This document shows, one piece after another, positions 1-8,159 of a DNA stretch of 64,000 nucleotides. The position numbers and the translations under genes were made by a program. A model generated the notes under the pieces. It saw only the letters and a program-made list of their open reading frames with translations, was not told where the DNA came from and made no database searches. The stretch's first letter is position 1. Every line of letters starts with the position of its first letter. Origin of the DNA: Rhynchopus euleeides (taxonomy: Eukaryota; Euglenozoa; Diplonemea; Diplonemida; Diplonemidae); contig OY723301.1 of the NCBI GenBank assembly GCA_963210315.1, forward strand, positions 62,001 through 126,000, written 5' to 3'.

Positions 1-510
1 GAGGCAGCGCTGTTTGCAGACTGCCTGCACAGCGTCTGCAACTGTTCAAACTGCCCTCGGGGGGCGGAGGTGGTGAACCTGCTTGAGCGGTTGTCAGCCA
101 GAAACTGGCTGCCACCCGAACAAGCCCGAACACCCAGGTAGCCACACCCTTCGCCGTGGGGCTTCGCTCTCTGTGTCAAACGGTGTCAGGTTGCGTCTAC
201 TTTGTGAGGCAGCTCGCTACTTTGTGAGTCTCGTTTTTTTCTCACGACAGATAGCGTGTCAGTTCTTGTGCAGCGGTCTCTTGTGGACTTCTGTTCGATG
301 CACTACTCCGACATTGCCTACGTTCTCACTGGAATTTCTGGGTTCGACACGACGCGGTAGCCGGGGGCCTGACTCGTCGGACAACTCCTTGAGTGCAGTC
401 CGAGCGTCGTGCAGCTACACGACGCGGCAGTCGGGGTGGGGGGCCGACAACACCGCGCCGTGTAGGGCGAAGGCCGCACCACCCTCCCGATGGCTCGAAT
501 CGGGAGCAAA

Positions 511-518
511 TATAAAAG
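511..518 (+). promoter_or_regulatory. TATA-box-like element
   Basis: TATAAAAG lies on the plus strand. An ATG follows at 555, opening a 28-codon frame (555-641) that contains a donor-like AGTAAGA near 589. The spacing suits a TATA-dependent first exon, but no downstream coding sequence is recognised on this strand, so the element may be chance. Confidence 0.25.
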
Positions 519-1030
519 GTGCCCAGCTGCTCCAGTCTGTCCCACAGCAACATCATGCCCTGTGGCATCCCGTTGCTGAGGGGGCGAGTAAGAATCACAC
601 GCGACTTGCGTGATGCTGGAACTCAACACTGTGCGGAATGAATAATGTGTCGACAGCAAGTTGCTTTGGGTTGAGAGGCGGGTTCGTTCCCTCCGATAGA
701 CGGCATGTGCTCCGCCGGTGTGGCAAGAGGTCGGTGAGGGAGAGCCCGAATTGGGTTGTGACGCGGTCAGACCTTGTGGGCCCGACACCGGTGGAGCAGG
801 GTTGTAGCATTGTAGATAAGCGTTGTGTGGGATAGTGTGATTCTAAATCATAGTATACTCGATGCGTGTCAAAACGGGAAAGCCAAAGAGTCCGGGGTTT
901 GTTTGTGCGGCATGAGCGGCAGTGTGTCGTGGCCCCTGTGAAGGGGGCGTTGCTGTGAATAGGGGTTTTGCGTTGCTCTCTCAATACGCACTGCGGGCGC
1001 CGTACACTCCCACTGACTCTTCTCACGTGC

Positions 1031-1260
1031 GACAAGCAAAGCTCGTCGGTCAAAAAAAATAAGTATCGGTTGCAGTGTCTTGAGTGTTTCCTGGGGCCTG
1101 AAAACTGCCTGGCCAACAGGGAATATCGGGTGGAAAACGTCTCTCTCCGACACGCCTTGGCGCACTGCCATGAGTGTCGGTGCTCCTGTCCCTGCTCACA
1201 GGCGTCACATCAGCAAGCAAAGCCCGTCTGGGCAAAAAAATATGTACCGGTTGCAGTGTC
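1031..1260. repeat. Imperfect direct repeat, 180-bp spacing
   Basis: Segments 1031-1080 and 1211-1260 align over 50 bp. They share AAGCAAAGC, an A-run, and a terminal CGGTTGCAGTGTC, with scattered substitutions. Similar flanking words (CTTGAG, CCTGG) follow both, so an old tandem duplication of about 180 bp is likely. I see no third copy in the window. Confidence 0.6.
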
Positions 1261-1874
1261 GTCGGAGTCTTGAGCGGACCTGGGCGACCCGTGCGGCGAC
1301 CCCCCCGGAGGCGAAATGGCCTCCAGGGGGGTCGGACACGGGGGGTCAGGTGTGGCTTCAATTCGCCCTGCGCCACGTCCCCTCTGCGGGCCGCCAGGCG
1401 CTGGGCAACAGTGTTGTCGCTGTAGCGTCAGCGGCTCCCGATACCCAGTTTGAAGGCAACGGGCACAGAAAGGGTGTTGGCTTGTCACTGTGTCAAGACA
1501 GTTCTCGACCCCCCTGGGGCAGATGAACGAGCCAAAACAAAAGGGAACTGAATGACAAGGGAGAGCAACGACAGTGGTGTTCGTCGAACGCTGAACACCA
1601 TCACCACAGCCCTGCCCGGGGGGCGGGGGTGTGGTGTTCGCAAAAAAATCCCCGCACGGCGGAAGTTGTTCTGAGTTTGGCTCCGCCGACAAATAAAAAG
1701 TGGGAGAGGCGGCAAGAGGGCCACGCCACTGTAATCTCGGTGAGCGTCCGAAGCAGTGATTCATCTCACCGGGGAGCTGTTGGAAGCAAAATAAGTCGTT
1801 CAACGTATGAAAAATGGAGTGGGCTGAGATCACGGCAAAGAGCGAGAGGATGAGGGATATGTTCGGTTGAGATC

Positions 1875-1900
1875 GGGGGGGTGGGGGGTGGGTGGGTGGG
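1875..1900 (+). other. G-run, potential G-quadruplex
   Basis: At least five runs of three or more G are separated by single T residues, matching the short-loop intramolecular quadruplex pattern on the plus strand. The complement is a C-rich tract. It lies in the gene-free region before the cyclase-like gene, so any function is unknown. Confidence 0.6.
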
Positions 1901-2988
1901 TGAGAGCAGCGTGCGAACGTGATGCCGTCATGGGCATCTTTGCACACCGAATCATCGTGAGTTGGGTTTTCCGGCGCAAGACAGAATTCGGACTCTTCTG
2001 TGAAGTCTACAAACACACCCAGCCCAGACAGCCGGCAGAACGTGACTGCAGGGGGGCATTTTTTTTGAGCGAACACCGCGTGCACAGTGTCATATGGGTG
2101 GCTTCCAACCGCTTCTTTCCTCCGTTTCCCTGATGCATTCCACTGCTCACTCACGCGTGCACGTACCTGCTAACACGTAAAAAACAAAGGGTTCGGCTGA
2201 AAAGAATAGCGGAAACCCGTGACAAATAACAATGATTTCCCTGCCCCTCAGGTGGGGCATTATTCTAAGAAACACTTCACACATCACATCACACATCACG
2301 ACCCGTGTTGGCGGCATTTACGTCCGGCAGACGTACCACAATATAACAAACGTAGGTCATGTTGGATTTAGCGGATCGGCATCGAACAAGAGAAGTCGAG
2401 AAGACCGCTGCACGAGCCTGACACGCTATCCACTTCATTGTCTACGCTGCGAACAAAACCCTCACGCCACAAATCAGCACATGACACACATTCCGCCCAC
2501 ATCTAAGTGAGATGAAATATCGGCACATACTCTTGCTCTTGCTTGCGAGTAAGGTGCCGATAAACGCCGCACACCCCACTCCTGCGAGGGGTGGCGGTGT
2601 GTCCACAGACAGGGGGCATCCAGAGGCTGACCAGGAGCGATTCTGATCAGCACCCTCGCAGGCAGACTTGATGTGCCTCCCGCCCAGGCCTGCCAGCATG
2701 ACAGCGTCAACATGTCATGAGAAGGGAGGCACAGAGTCTCAAAAATATCGCAAAAAAAAATAAAGGCGAAGAAATCGCCAGTAAAAATGATGACAGGGTT
2801 GCGGCCCCCACTCTCCCCCATCTCCCACCAAGCATTCTGCATGCAAGGGGCACTTGGATGTGGGGGCCAATCGCCACAGAAACAAAACCGACAGGCCACA
2901 GAGAGACACGTGAATCTTTCGTGGAGAGACAACACCTGACGGCAGCACCTGCTCTTGATGCGACCCCACTGTGATGCACCAGAGGGCA

Positions 2989-4785
2989 TCACACGGCGAC
3001 ACGGAGCGCTTCAGGCACCTGCCCCGTGACGACCTTCTGCACTGCATCCTGCACAAATGCGGGGGATCCTTCCACAGCAGATTCGTGCAGAGTGGTAGTG
3101 GTCTCCCCTTTGAGGAAGGCTTCGACGAGGGCGTTGTAGGACCGCCACACGTCACGTGCCTCCAGCTCATACATCCATTCCTGCCTCTTGTGGCCAGGGC
3201 CGGTGGTGCGGTGCACTATCAGCTCGTAGGCGGTGATGGCATGGGGTGTGTGCAGCGCGACGTCCTCCTCAGGCGTTGCCTTGACGACCCGCACCAGGCG
3301 TGGCACGAGGCGGAACTCGCCGACGAAGTCGACACCTGCCTCCTGGAAGCACAGCCGGTTGGCGACCACAGTGAGGCCCAGGGCACGCGCGACACGCTCC
3401 ATCGCCCACACCTCCATCGGGAGGGTGCCCAGCACAGTGAAGCGGCGGATGTCAGAGCTGCCGAGATCACCGCATACGACAGGCCCTGTGGCCAGACCCG
3501 CAGTGACGTCCCAACCCGAGGCCCGCATTGCCAGGGTGTACTCCTTCACCGCAGAGGCAGCGAGCACGGCGTGGCGCAGCTTGGGGCGGGAGGTGTTGAA
3601 GGAGGCGTAGACGCGGTCGCCCAGGAAGAGGTCCAGCACGCCGCCCCGAGAGTGCATGATGTGCAGGGCGTGCTCCAGCATGACGGGTGCGAAGTCGACA
3701 CACCCTTCGCCCCCCAGGTTCTGGAGGGAGCCGCGCACGTTGGACACGAGGAGCGTCGCGCTCTTGCGGACCATCTCAGCCGTCTGCGAGGACAGGGCTG
3801 TGGGGAGTTCCTCCAGGGTGGTGCACAGCGGCAGGTCGGGCAGGTCAGGCGTGCCGCGCGTCGCATCGCCTTCGCTTGGCTGCACCTCAGAGCCTGGCAG
3901 GCAGGAGCGCGGCAGGTACGGCTTGTAGGTGCCGAGGTTGCTGAGGATGTCGCGCAGTGCATCGGACAAACCCTGCGGCATGTGCTCGAGGCTGTCGGTG
4001 TCGGTGTCGAGCAGCTCCTCAGCAGCGTCAAGGTCGAACCTTGCAAGACAGGCGGCAATGGACTGCGCGGCGTTGATGGAGAGACGCATGCGGTCCTTTT
4101 CCTCCAACACCTGTGTCGCAAAACCGCGGGTCAGGATGAAGTCGAGCACCGTCACGACGATGGCAACGAAGGCACGCAGAACCGCAGTGGAGAAAGAGGC
4201 AGCGCATGGCGGGGACTCACAGTCGCACACCTCCGGCAAGCGGGGTGAATCGACAGAGTACAGCCACATGCGTTGCGATGTGTCGAGCTGCTTGGCAAGG
4301 AGGTACACTGCCAGAACAGCGACGACAACCCGGGAGGTAATGTTCATCGTCTTGTGGCGCACCAGCAGGATCATGTCGAGGAGCAGGATACAGGTGGGCC
4401 ACTGGACGGTGTTGGTGTGGAGGCCACGCATGTCCAGCATCAGCATGGCGAGGGTGTAGGTGTAGCAGAAAAGGTGCATGGCCCACGAAGTGATCTTCCG
4501 GCTGCACAACATCGACACAAGCATGACAGCGCTAGCAGCGGCAGGGAGCAGTCCTGCAGTGACGATCATCCAGGATCCCTGCTGCAGGCCGACAAGGGCT
4601 CCAACAAGCGACAACGGGAGCACCACGACATTGCCGATGAGGGCGGCACGCCACGAAGCAACATCATCAGCGGCGACCCCAGCAAAGAGGAACTCGCGCA
4701 ACCAGGGGGTGAGGCAGCAACGGAAAGACGTTGGAGGAGGCCCCGGACACTCAGAGGCTTTCACAGACGACACAGGTGCCGCCAT
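2989..4785 (-). CDS. Six-pass membrane protein with degenerate class III cyclase domain
   Basis: 598 aa. The start chosen is the ATG at 4785: it opens MAAPVSS, lies 18 nt below a pyrimidine tract ending in GCAG, and marks where similarity to the array ends. About six hydrophobic segments lie near residues 47-68, 72-94, 100-118, 128-143, 151-165 and 200-218. A linker follows with an AQSIAACLARFDLDAAEELL helix (240-259) and a YKPYLP motif (287-292). A class III cyclase fold spans roughly 340-530: an ATLLVSNVRG strand (343-352), LGDRVYASFN (388-397), and GLATGPVVCGDLG with RRFTVLG (430-453). Asp390 of the GD motif is kept. The first metal Asp is replaced by Asn349, and the expected Asn and Arg after VLG are absent (MEVWAMER). 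I infer a catalytically weak or inactive pseudoenzyme in a cell membrane, perhaps a sensor or scaffold. The YKPYLP plus cyclase layout recalls families I associate with kinetoplastids such as Bodo. It is single copy here, at the array edge, with common block C1 upstream. Confidence 0.75.
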   Translation of the reverse strand: MAAPVSSVKASECPGPPPTSFRCCLTPWLREFLFAGVAADDVASWRAALIGNVVVLPLSLVGALVGLQQGSWMIVTAGLLPAAASAVMLVSMLCSRKITSWAMHLFCYTYTLAMLMLDMRGLHTNTVQWPTCILLLDMILLVRHKTMNITSRVVVAVLAVYLLAKQLDTSQRMWLYSVDSPRLPEVCDCESPPCAASFSTAVLRAFVAIVVTVLDFILTRGFATQVLEEKDRMRLSINAAQSIAACLARFDLDAAEELLDTDTDSLEHMPQGLSDALRDILSNLGTYKPYLPRSCLPGSEVQPSEGDATRGTPDLPDLPLCTTLEELPTALSSQTAEMVRKSATLLVSNVRGSLQNLGGEGCVDFAPVMLEHALHIMHSRGGVLDLFLGDRVYASFNTSRPKLRHAVLAASAVKEYTLAMRASGWDVTAGLATGPVVCGDLGSSDIRRFTVLGTLPMEVWAMERVARALGLTVVANRLCFQEAGVDFVGEFRLVPRLVRVVKATPEEDVALHTPHAITAYELIVHRTTGPGHKRQEWMYELEARDVWRSYNALVEAFLKGETTTTLHESAVEGSPAFVQDAVQKVVTGQVPEALRVAV

Positions 4786-4803
4786 CCTCCACCGCGCGAC
4801 GAC

Positions 4804-4830
4804 CTGCAGGGCGGGGGTGGACTCATTACA
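4804..4830 (-). promoter_or_regulatory. Candidate splice acceptor before cyclase-like gene
   Basis: On the minus strand a C-rich tract runs into CCCTGCAG, ending 18 nt before the start codon at 4785. The arrangement resembles a trans-splice or cis-splice 3' site. The short bodies S1-S8 carry the same site with one nearby substitution. No transcript evidence is available. Confidence 0.3.
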
Positions 4831-5107
4831 AGCAAACAAGCGGGAACAACATGCAAAGTCCGAGAAGACACGACGGGTGCATTCGCAAAGACGGCTGTGA
4901 GACAGTGAGGAAGTCCTGCACAACAGGTAGAAAGGGGACAGGACGGGAAGGGGTGGTGGGATGCACCAACTTCTCAGAGATGCAGGGGGGACGGGGGGTC
5001 GGGAGTCACCTCTTCGGCTCGGTTCGGTTCGCTTGTTTGCATCTGCATCTCCGGCTCGTAGCTCACAGGGCCGTAGCTCGTCCCGATGAAGGGGGAAGAG
5101 GATAAAC

Positions 5108-5126
5108 TGGAAAGCGAGGCTTTCCA
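5108..5126. other. Perfect 8-bp hairpin in common block
   Basis: TGGAAAGC, loop GAG, GCTTTCCA. The stem is perfect and is repeated in the same place in every common block. In a minus-strand transcript it would lie in the 5' leader region. It is not followed by a T-run, so a simple terminator is unlikely. Confidence 0.6.
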
Positions 5127-5165
5127 AAAGCGCGTCAGCAAGTAACAATAAGGGCGTGTGGAATT

Positions 5166-5193
5166 GAGAGTGGAGAGTGGAGAGTGGAGAGTG
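5166..5193. repeat. 4x 7-bp GAGAGTG tandem
   Basis: Four perfect heptamers in block C1. All blocks have four copies except C20 (near 53346), which has five; C21 (near 56499) has one G-to-A change. The complementary minus strand is a pyrimidine tract (CACTCTC repeats). Confidence 0.9.
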
Positions 5194-5665
5194 GAAAAAG
5201 AACGGGGTTGTGTGCTGTCGGCAGCAAGCCGCCCAGCAAAATATTGAATCGGTGAAGTTCCTCCGGGAACGACGCTTGCCCGTGGCGGGCGTAGCGCACA
5301 GGGTTTTGTTGGAAGGCGGCACTGCGACTGCCCAGCAGCCACGGGGATGCACACAGAACCCACACACAGCGTCTGCAGATCACCACCCCGAGATCAGTCA
5401 AGGGTCAGCGAGCAGCAACACACAGCCGTGTGGGATCAGCGGTCGACGTTGACGAGTAATCCGTCCGTCCCGACCAGCACAGCCCGCAGGTGGGGCAGCA
5501 GCGCCCTTTTCCGTCTATCACACCTGAACGCCTCCCCTCTGCGAAGACCGGGTCGCCAGCCGTGGCTGAGATTCGTGGGGCCCACAAAAAAATCAGCGAA
5601 CGGCAGTAGCAGCAACCACCAAAAAGCCAAAGAAGAAAAATCTGGAAAACCAGTGCTTCCCCTTC

Positions 5666-5680
5666 CACACACACACACAC
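5666..5680. repeat. CA microsatellite
   Basis: Uninterrupted CA dinucleotides, about 7.5 units, present at the same place in all common blocks without obvious length variation. Confidence 0.9.
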
Positions 5681-5925
5681 GTTCGCCTTTTTGTTTAGTG
5701 TAGGTCGCACCGAGCGAAGTCTGGTGCTACCTCCACACACACCACCCCGCATCCATATCCATGCCGCAACAGCAGAGAGCAGGGGAGGGGTGAGGGGGCA
5801 CGGAACCTGCACTGCAGAGCGCGACTGACGTCACACTTGGCAGCGGTGACAAAATCACCACGAGGTCCAGAAAAAAATGATGTGGGGAGAAGAAACGAAG
5901 AAACGATAAAACGTGAAAGGTAAAA

Positions 5926-6865
5926 GGTAAAAGGGTGCAGCGCACGCCCATGAACCGCGGTGTGTGTTGGGTTATTTGGCGTTCCGCTCCACCGAGAGCT
6001 GTGTTCAATATTTGCAAGCGTCTGGTGCGAATATGAGATTGATTTTCCGTGTTTCCGTGTTTCAGTTTTCACTTTTTCAGGTTTCACGTTTTCCTTCTTC
6101 AGTTGTGTGAGGTCATCGCCGAATTCGTGTCGCGTGCAAACATCCACCGCATGTGGCATGTTCTCGCGAAGGAATGCAATGCACAAGAAGAAGAAGGAAA
6201 AGCGCAAAATCACATCAACATGCTGCTGGGCTCTGCCAGAGCGCAGCAGCAGGAAACAAGAGTTACAGGATGACTATTTCCACTCCACCACGATCCTGCG
6301 GGCTACGGGGCCACGTACCAAGTGCAGGGGGTCACAGGCGCCACCACACCGAGAGTGTCCGTCTTACTGGACACGGGCGGAGCGCGCGCGTGTGCCCCCA
6401 GTGCACCCAGCTGGGCCCCATGCCCACCCCCCAGGCCTCAGAAAAGAAAAGGGCACAAAAAGAGGGGGGGCCGCCACGCACCCCCACCCCCACCCATACC
6501 CATACCCATAATCCATATCCATGCGCGCCCATCAACTCGCTGCGTTTCGGCTGCAGGTTGAGAGGACACGCACGAGGAGGGAGGGGCACGAGGGGGGCAG
6601 AGAAGGCAGGCGGGCGGATGAAAAAAAATACAAAACTTCTTTTTTCGCCAACCCAAAACACACGGCACGGTGTGCACCCCATAGGAGGGGCATTGTGTGT
6701 CTGTGTCATGTGGCATGCTGGCGGATAGCGCATGGCCGGTGGGCGCGCGCGCATGGAGGATGGTGTTTGTTGTTGAATGGTCGGGGACGCCGTCGCAGCA
6801 ATTGAGGAACACGCTGCGTGCGCGGGCGGGCGGGGCCGCACATGAGATAGGGGGGGGGCAGACGA
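5926..6865 (-). other. Spacer D1, 3' of P1
   Basis: 940-bp sequence after the peroxidase stop codon, found with every peroxidase gene and presumed to hold its 3' UTR and the end of the unit. It begins next to block C1 with tandem GGTAAAA heptamers (one fewer than most copies), and has GTTTC/TTTTC-rich patches at 6045-6105, a CCCAC/CCCAT run at 6481-6513 and a run of nine G at 6850. A short plus-strand frame around 6274-6390 contains SVLLDTGG, resembling an aspartic protease active-site word; it is interrupted by a TGA at 6271 and is probably a degraded remnant or coincidence. Confidence 0.7.
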
Positions 6866-7981
6866 TCAGTGGTCGTAGCAGTTGTCCTGGATCTGCTGCC
6901 ACGCCACCCGGAAGTGCTTCGCAAACAGGGCCTTGTCATTCATGAACTCGCGCACAATCTTGCGCAGGCGCCTGTCGTGCCGCAGCACCATGTCGATCGG
7001 CAGCATCACGAAGCGCAGACCGGGGCCTCCCTTGTACTGCAGGTCAGTCCCCCACATCCGGGCCGTGTACGGTCCCCAGGCCCCCCGCTCAAGGTTGTAA
7101 AAGTACTCGTTCCCGAACACGTGGTTGTCCGCCGTCCACTGCCCCTCGTTCCCGCTGATTTCCTTGTGCATCCCCCCCATGTTGTGGGCTCCGAGGAGGC
7201 TGACGATCTTGTACAACGCGTCCTTGTCGGTGTCCAGCGAGATCCCCAGCTCCCCAAACTTCTCAAACAGGTACTTCAGCGTGTCCCGGTGGGGGAACCA
7301 GTCCTCGTTGATGCGCTTTGTGGGCATCCGGGTGTTGTCTGCGACGCACTGCTCCGCCAGCTCCGACGCCTCGTAGTCGCGCCGCCCGGGCTTGAAGTGC
7401 AGCGACGGGCTCCCCATGTACTCGAGGGCTGTGTTCCCCGCCAGCTGGTACAGGTCTGCGTACGTCACGAAGGGGTGCGCCTTCTTCACCTTCTCGAGTT
7501 TTTCCGCCGCCACGTCCAGCCCCTTGTTCTCCCCCAGGTTGTGTTCGGGACCGCCGGGCCGCAGGCACCCACCCGCACCACCGCCAATCGGCTTCAGCGC
7601 AGGGTTGTACTGCGCCATCGAGTGCCACGCCATGCGCACCAGCAGCGGGCGGAAGGCGGCCTCCTCCTCCTCGAGCACCTCCACAATCGACTCCACCACA
7701 GGCTTGTACTCCTTAATCGCCTCCACCACGATCCCCTCCCCACAGGGTGTCAGGGGGCCTGTGGTGGGCGGGCTGCCGCCGCGGCCGCCGAAGATAGCCT
7801 TCCCGTACTTATCCCAGATGCTGCCAGGCGACTTCGACTTACCCCAGATGCCGCCCCAGATGCCGCCATGCGACTTCGACTTCGACTTCGACTTGCCCCA
7901 AGACGACTTGCCCTTGCCCCACAGAAACCCGTCGCACGTCCCTGCCATCACAACTAGGACAAGCAGTGTTGCCAGCTTCAT
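6866..7981 (-). CDS. P1: secretory class I heme peroxidase (CcP/APX-like), 371 aa
   Basis: Class I peroxidases reduce H2O2 to water using heme and an electron donor. Residues 1-18 form a signal peptide (hydrophobic LATLLVLVVMAG); cleavage after Gly18 would expose Phe19. Residues 19-62 are a cationic Trp/Gly/Lys/Ser repeat segment (WGKSKS, GGIW). The catalytic core covers about 82-368: distal RMAWHS with Arg116, Trp119 and His120; ENKGLD (151-156) with the distal Asn; TYADLYQLAG (173-182); FKPGRRD (196-202); proximal LLGAHNMGGMH with His266; EGQW with Trp282; and MLPID with Asp330. All core heme-pocket residues are present. The Arg that binds ascorbate in plant enzymes is Ile275 here. The NEYF and MLPID stretches resemble cytochrome c peroxidase more than plant APX. 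The start is the signal-peptide Met. The frame stays open 178 codons further upstream, but leader indels elsewhere break that frame. Location is the secretory pathway, cell exterior or possibly a complex plastid. Upstream is C2, then S1. Confidence 0.88.
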   Translation of the reverse strand: MKLATLLVLVVMAGTCDGFLWGKGKSSWGKSKSKSKSHGGIWGGIWGKSKSPGSIWDKYGKAIFGGRGGSPPTTGPLTPCGEGIVVEAIKEYKPVVESIVEVLEEEEAAFRPLLVRMAWHSMAQYNPALKPIGGGAGGCLRPGGPEHNLGENKGLDVAAEKLEKVKKAHPFVTYADLYQLAGNTALEYMGSPSLHFKPGRRDYEASELAEQCVADNTRMPTKRINEDWFPHRDTLKYLFEKFGELGISLDTDKDALYKIVSLLGAHNMGGMHKEISGNEGQWTADNHVFGNEYFYNLERGAWGPYTARMWGTDLQYKGGPGLRFVMLPIDMVLRHDRRLRKIVREFMNDKALFAKHFRVAWQQIQDNCYDH

Positions 7982-8159
7982 GGTGCGGCCTGGGAGTGTG
8001 AAAGTACAAAAGGGTAAAACCTGCGGCGGGGGGCGTGGTGTGGTGTGGTGTGGTGGGGTGGGGTGTGGACGCACGTCATCCCTGAAAACTTCACAGCAAA
8101 GCAATTCTATGAGGGGGATGCACCAACTTCTCAGAGATGTGTTGGGTGGGGGGGCAGCG
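7982..8159 (-). promoter_or_regulatory. Peroxidase leader with candidate splice acceptors
   Basis: 178 bp between block C2 and the P1 start, repeated before each peroxidase gene. On the minus strand a C-rich CCACACC-type tract (8027-8075) ends at CCGCAG (AG at 8022-8021), 39 nt before the ATG. A second tract of mixed T/C ends at CCCAG (AG at 7991-7990), 8 nt before the ATG. Either could be a trans-splice acceptor. The copy before P12 (49849-50037) is 189 bp because of an 11-bp tandem duplication. Confidence 0.4.

Larger units (their letters stand above)
1..2988. other. Intergenic region without a convincing gene
   Basis: No reading frame here has a recognisable domain. The longest, a 314-codon frame on the minus strand at 1210-2154, is low-complexity and Pro/Cys rich, with no motif, signal peptide or plausible start context. 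Visible structure: a TATA-like box near 511, an imperfect direct repeat at 1031-1080 and 1211-1260, a G-run at 1875-1900, and a CACAT-rich patch around 2278-2300. The sequence is not part of the downstream array. It could contain the 3' end of the cyclase-like transcript near 2989 and, on the plus strand, a small-exon gene that cannot be recognised here. Confidence 0.5.
5012..5925 (-). repeat. Common block C1 (upstream of cyclase-like gene)
   Basis: First of 24 copies of a 914-bp block that precedes every gene body on the minus strand. It holds a 4x GAGAGTG tandem (5166-5193), a perfect 8-bp hairpin (5108-5126), a CA microsatellite (5666-5680), a duplicated CGTAGCTC near 5057-5080, and A/T-rich runs at its far end. 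A weaker similarity of about 26 bp, starting with GGGATGCACC at 4958, continues below the block into all three gene types. No RNA gene is recognised. It probably carries the promoter and/or 5' leader. It has C at 5687, a site that varies between C and A among copies. Confidence 0.9.

Noticed and set aside
1210..2154. 314-residue minus-strand frame
   Set aside because: Low-complexity, Pro/Cys-rich, no motif, overlaps the G-run and repeats; probably chance in a low-stop GC-rich strand.
5440..5600. Possible 5S rRNA or other structured RNA gene in the common block
   Set aside because: Only a short CACCTGAACGC-like word matches; the rest of the expected internal control region and terminal pairing is absent.
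5405..5812. 135-residue minus-strand frame in each common block
   Set aside because: Translation of microsatellite and A/T-rich runs with no recognisable domain; conserved only because the DNA repeat is conserved.
6481..6513. Telomere-like GGGTAT repeats
   Set aside because: Only about three imperfect units (CCCAT on the plus strand), inside every spacer, so not a chromosome end.
6869..7957. Long plus-strand frames (358-362 codons) antisense to each peroxidase
   Set aside because: They mirror GC-rich codons of the real gene, have no domain, are rich in His/Arg/Leu/Val, and the opposite strand carries an unmistakable peroxidase.
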